Of a stretch of 15,076 bases of DNA, positions 12,719 through 15,076 are shown piece after piece (the stretch's first letter is position 1; every line of letters starts with the position of its first letter). The notes beneath the pieces were generated by a model. It saw nothing but the letters and a program-made list of their open reading frames with translations. It was not told the origin of the DNA and ran no database searches. The translations under genes and the position numbers were made by a program. The stretch is taken from positions 1 to 15,076 of the forward strand of contig CAZFER010000107.1 in assembly GCA_964517495.1 (NCBI GenBank), written 5' to 3'. The stretch comes from CAZFER01 sp964517495 (GTDB lineage Bacteria > Hinthialibacterota > Hinthialibacteria > Hinthialibacterales > Hinthialibacteraceae).

Positions 12719-14995
12719 TTATTCGTATTTATACCATTGTATGGTTGATGATTTGAATTGGACAGTTGAGGGGCGGTGGACGTTTTTGCTCCAGTATTTT
12801 TTGATGGTGTCAATACGATCGCTGGATTTCAGGTCGGCGTGTTTGCCTGGATCAGGGCCGTGGCGGAAATTGTAGTCATCGATTGAATTAAAATTAGGCC
12901 AATCGGGTACCCATTCCCATAAAGCATAATTGACTTGAAGGTTTTCAAACATTTCCATTTGATCATCCATAAAGGTATGGCCGTTTTGCACCCAGCGTTT
13001 GACGCCGTATTCGTTGATGGCGACGGGGACGCGATGTTGTTGTTTGAAGGTGCTAATGGGTTTTAATTCTTTTTCCAGCCATGTTTTATTGAATTGTTCT
13101 TTTTGGTTATCGTAATCCAAATCAAATAGGCCGGGATAAGTGTAATCATTGAAATTGGATTGGCTCCAATCCGCACCCGTATACATATGGGGAGCATATT
13201 GATGACAAGTGTATACAATATGAGGTTCATTGACTAATTGAACATAGGGGAGCCAATTAACGGCGCTGTAACCATTCCCAGCGATAAGGATGGGGATTTG
13301 GGTGTTCCCTCTGCGAATCTCGCTGGCAATACGTGTAGATAATGGTCCAAAATCAAGAAGCGAGCCACCGTATTTATTAAAGAACGTGTTCGGATCCCAG
13401 ATATCCAGGGGATTAAACGAATCATAGCCCATTTCGTTGGAATTGGGTTCGACCATTAAGTCAAATCCCACTACAATTGGATTATTCGCATATCGTTCAG
13501 TGGTGTAGCGCCACATATCCACCCATGCATCCTGAGCGGCGGAATCGTTCCAAACGCTATCATTACGGAAAGAATTGGGTAGCCAATCGCCATAATAGAG
13601 GGCAAATTCACTGCGTCCTGGTCCACTTCGAAAGCAAATAACAGCGAACATATCGGCTTTTTCGATCATGGCCAGCAGGTCATCGAGTTCTTGTTGGACA
13701 TCCAAATCAACTTGATAGGGTGGTTTTTCGGTGTAGATTCCTGAACAAGAAATATTGACATAGTTAGCGCCCATCCCTGCGAGGCGGTCAAAATCTGATT
13801 GAGTAAAAGGTGGGCCGATCGGCCCGGGGCCAAAGAAAGTGGGGCCATCCACATTGGGATGAACATGGCGTTGATAGATATTGGCTCCACGCAGGTGAGT
13901 TTGACTGTTCCATAAATCCCATTTGGTTTGAATTGATGGATCATGTGGAATCAGCGTTGGTACTGGTGTCGGCGTCGGCTTAAGGTCTGAAGAGGAAACC
14001 AAGGTTATGTCGTCGAGATAAAAAGTGGTTTGAGGTTGTCCGGAATTGTCGTGCCAATAGAAACCTGCCAGACTATTTATTGTACCGAAGGAAGAGATTG
14101 GAATACGGTATTCCTGCCAGACACCGCTGGGTAAGGTGGGTATACTAAAACGCTTCGGTGCGCCTTGTTCATTTTGATCGAGCATGATGACATCTATGAT
14201 TTGGCCCCCCTGCGCTCCACCATGAATCCAAAAACGCAGTTCGGAGAAATTCAGGGGATTGTAAGGTTGCTTTGAATGAAGGTATAAACCAGCCCAAGCC
14301 TTATCGTAACGGGCTGAGATAGCATATATACCATTTTTTACATTCTGGGTATTAGAGGCATTGAAGGTGACATCCCACGACCAGTTTTCCCATGAGGCAT
14401 CTAATTGATCATCATAGATAATAACATCATAAGCCGGTTCAGGGGGTATGGGAGTAGGGGTTGGCACAACACTCGGCTGGGAAACCAAGGTTATGTCGTC
14501 AAGATAAAAGGTGGGTTGGGGTTGTCCGGAGTTATCATGCCAATAGAAGCCGGTTATGGCGTTTGCCGTGCCGAAGGACGTAAGGGAGATATGGTATTCG
14601 TGCCATCCTTCTCCAGGCAGGGATGGTATTTTGTAACGTTGTGGGGCTTCGTTTCCATTTTCGTCAATCAAGAGAATATCGACCATTTGGCCACTTTGTG
14701 ATCCACTGTGAATCCAGAATCGTAATTCGGAGTAATTCTGAATCAGATAGGGTTGTGAGGTATGCAGGGACAAGGCGGCCCAGGCTTTGTCAAACGTGAC
14801 GGAAAGGGCATGGGCGCCATTATTGACGATGTTGGAGTGGGAAAAATCAAGGGTGACATCCCATGACCAGTTTTCCCAGGAGGGGTTTAGTTGATCATCA
14901 TAAATAATGATATCCTGAGCAGAAGTACATGTAACAGCAGAAATAACAATTAGTGCGAAAAGCAATGAAATGCGGCATCTCTGAGATGATTTCAT
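12719..14995 (-). CDS. Secreted GH5-like glycoside hydrolase with two tandem carbohydrate-binding-like modules
   Basis: The 758-residue product begins with a Sec signal peptide (about 1-26, LLFALIVISAVTCTSA before QD). Two copies of a beta-sandwich-like module start at IIIYDDQL (29) and VIIYDDQL (191). Each contains SWENWSWDVT, ELRFWIH and GFYWHDNSGQPQ...FYLDD, and each ends in a TPTP-type linker. I cannot name the CBM family. The catalytic domain (about 355-740) looks like a TIM barrel of glycoside hydrolase clan A, closest to GH5. E516 in FDLMVEPN would be the acid/base and E662 in AINEYGV the nucleophile; aromatic residues such as W692 and W694 line the site. It likely cleaves beta-glucan or mannan outside the cell. 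AAGGAA about ten bases upstream supports the ATG. It is convergent with the ATPase gene and apparently monocistronic. Confidence 0.87.
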   Translation of the reverse strand: MKSSQRCRISLLFALIVISAVTCTSAQDIIIYDDQLNPSWENWSWDVTLDFSHSNIVNNGAHALSVTFDKAWAALSLHTSQPYLIQNYSELRFWIHSGSQSGQMVDILLIDENGNEAPQRYKIPSLPGEGWHEYHISLTSFGTANAITGFYWHDNSGQPQPTFYLDDITLVSQPSVVPTPTPIPPEPAYDVIIYDDQLDASWENWSWDVTFNASNTQNVKNGIYAISARYDKAWAGLYLHSKQPYNPLNFSELRFWIHGGAQGGQIIDVIMLDQNEQGAPKRFSIPTLPSGVWQEYRIPISSFGTINSLAGFYWHDNSGQPQTTFYLDDITLVSSSDLKPTPTPVPTLIPHDPSIQTKWDLWNSQTHLRGANIYQRHVHPNVDGPTFFGPGPIGPPFTQSDFDRLAGMGANYVNISCSGIYTEKPPYQVDLDVQQELDDLLAMIEKADMFAVICFRSGPGRSEFALYYGDWLPNSFRNDSVWNDSAAQDAWVDMWRYTTERYANNPIVVGFDLMVEPNSNEMGYDSFNPLDIWDPNTFFNKYGGSLLDFGPLSTRIASEIRRGNTQIPILIAGNGYSAVNWLPYVQLVNEPHIVYTCHQYAPHMYTGADWSQSNFNDYTYPGLFDLDYDNQKEQFNKTWLEKELKPISTFKQQHRVPVAINEYGVKRWVQNGHTFMDDQMEMFENLQVNYALWEWVPDWPNFNSIDDYNFRHGPDPGKHADLKSSDRIDTIKKYWSKNVHRPSTVQFKSSTIQWYKYE
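13995..14546. repeat. 486-bp tandem duplication inside the glycosidase gene (conserved cores at both copies)
   Basis: The stretch starting GAAACCAAGGTTATGTCGTC at 13995 recurs at 14481, an offset of 486 bp or exactly 162 codons, which is the spacing of the two binding modules. DNA identity is highest at the module ends (FYLDDITLVS, GFYWHDNSGQPQ) and lower between them. This indicates an in-frame duplication followed by divergence. The marked span covers the two matching module ends. Confidence 0.75.
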
Positions 14996-15076
14996 TCCCT
15001 TATGTTCCTTTCAAGGCACATGCCGAACCAGATAGATGAGATCATAACCATTCATACTGATACAAAGGAATTATCC
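14996..15076 (-). promoter_or_regulatory. Upstream region of the glycosidase gene, incomplete
   Basis: Only 81 bp precede the glycosidase start before the window ends. AAGGAA near 15008-15013 is the ribosome site. No convincing -35/-10 pair can be placed, and the promoter may lie partly outside. Confidence 0.3.

Noticed and set aside
1..15076. CRISPR array, tRNA or rRNA genes, transposase genes
   Set aside because: No evenly spaced direct repeats of 20 bases or more, no cloverleaf-like segments with the conserved TTCGA loop, and no DDE or tyrosine/serine recombinase motifs were found by eye on either strand.

Overview
The window looks like a chromosomal segment from an uncultured, moderate-GC, Gram-negative-type bacterium. 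The evidence is an HflK/HflC membrane pair, a type II secretion/type IV pilin-like prepilin, a twin-arginine-like leader, and a secreted glycoside hydrolase with Thr-Pro linkers. The prepilin N-terminus and the Pro-Thr linkers resemble proteins of Sumerlaeota/Hydrogenedentota/Omnitrophota-like lineages. That placement is an impression from memory and is weak.

Layout. Positions 1-174 are the 3' end of an unidentified gene. Positions 175-608 hold no convincing gene but several small palindromic and 9-bp periodic repeats. Positions 609-3328 read as an integron gene-cassette array with no integrase in view (a CALIN), oriented on the minus strand. Two complete attC sites (1348-1405, 2126-2196) and one recognisable half site (609-632) separate three cassettes: a frameshifted type I restriction HsdR-N-like nuclease gene, a Phd/YefM-VapC toxin-antitoxin pair, and a ribbon-helix-helix antitoxin-VapC pair carried backwards. 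A strong sigma70-like promoter (3350-3378) fires into the array from just outside its first recombination boundary, in the place of an integron Pc promoter.

Positions 3611-5082 carry an orphan HigA/NadS-like XRE regulator and a dienelactone-hydrolase family protein (YghX type) with an RR leader. Positions 5126-8112, on the minus strand, carry a lone prepilin-like protein and an overlapping hflK-hflC pair ending at a 12-bp hairpin. Between 8113 and 8725 there is a 613-bp non-coding stretch.

Positions 8726-12701 encode a tight two-gene unit: a 211-aa protein with two winged-helix-like segments, and a 1111-aa protein that joins an N-terminal AAA/STAND-like ATPase to a C-terminal HerA/FtsK-like ATPase through an acidic, internally repeated linker. 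I cannot assign it to a named system. It is the best candidate here for an undescribed, possibly defence-related, module. Its stop codon lies inside a hairpin shared with the convergent gene at 12719-14995, a secreted GH5-like glycosidase with two tandem 162-residue carbohydrate-binding-like modules.

How the parts fit: the left third is accessory DNA (cassettes, toxin-antitoxin pairs, a broken nuclease). The centre is housekeeping membrane quality control. The right third pairs a DNA-translocase-like system with a polysaccharide-degrading enzyme. No rRNA, tRNA, CRISPR array, transposase or integrase was found.
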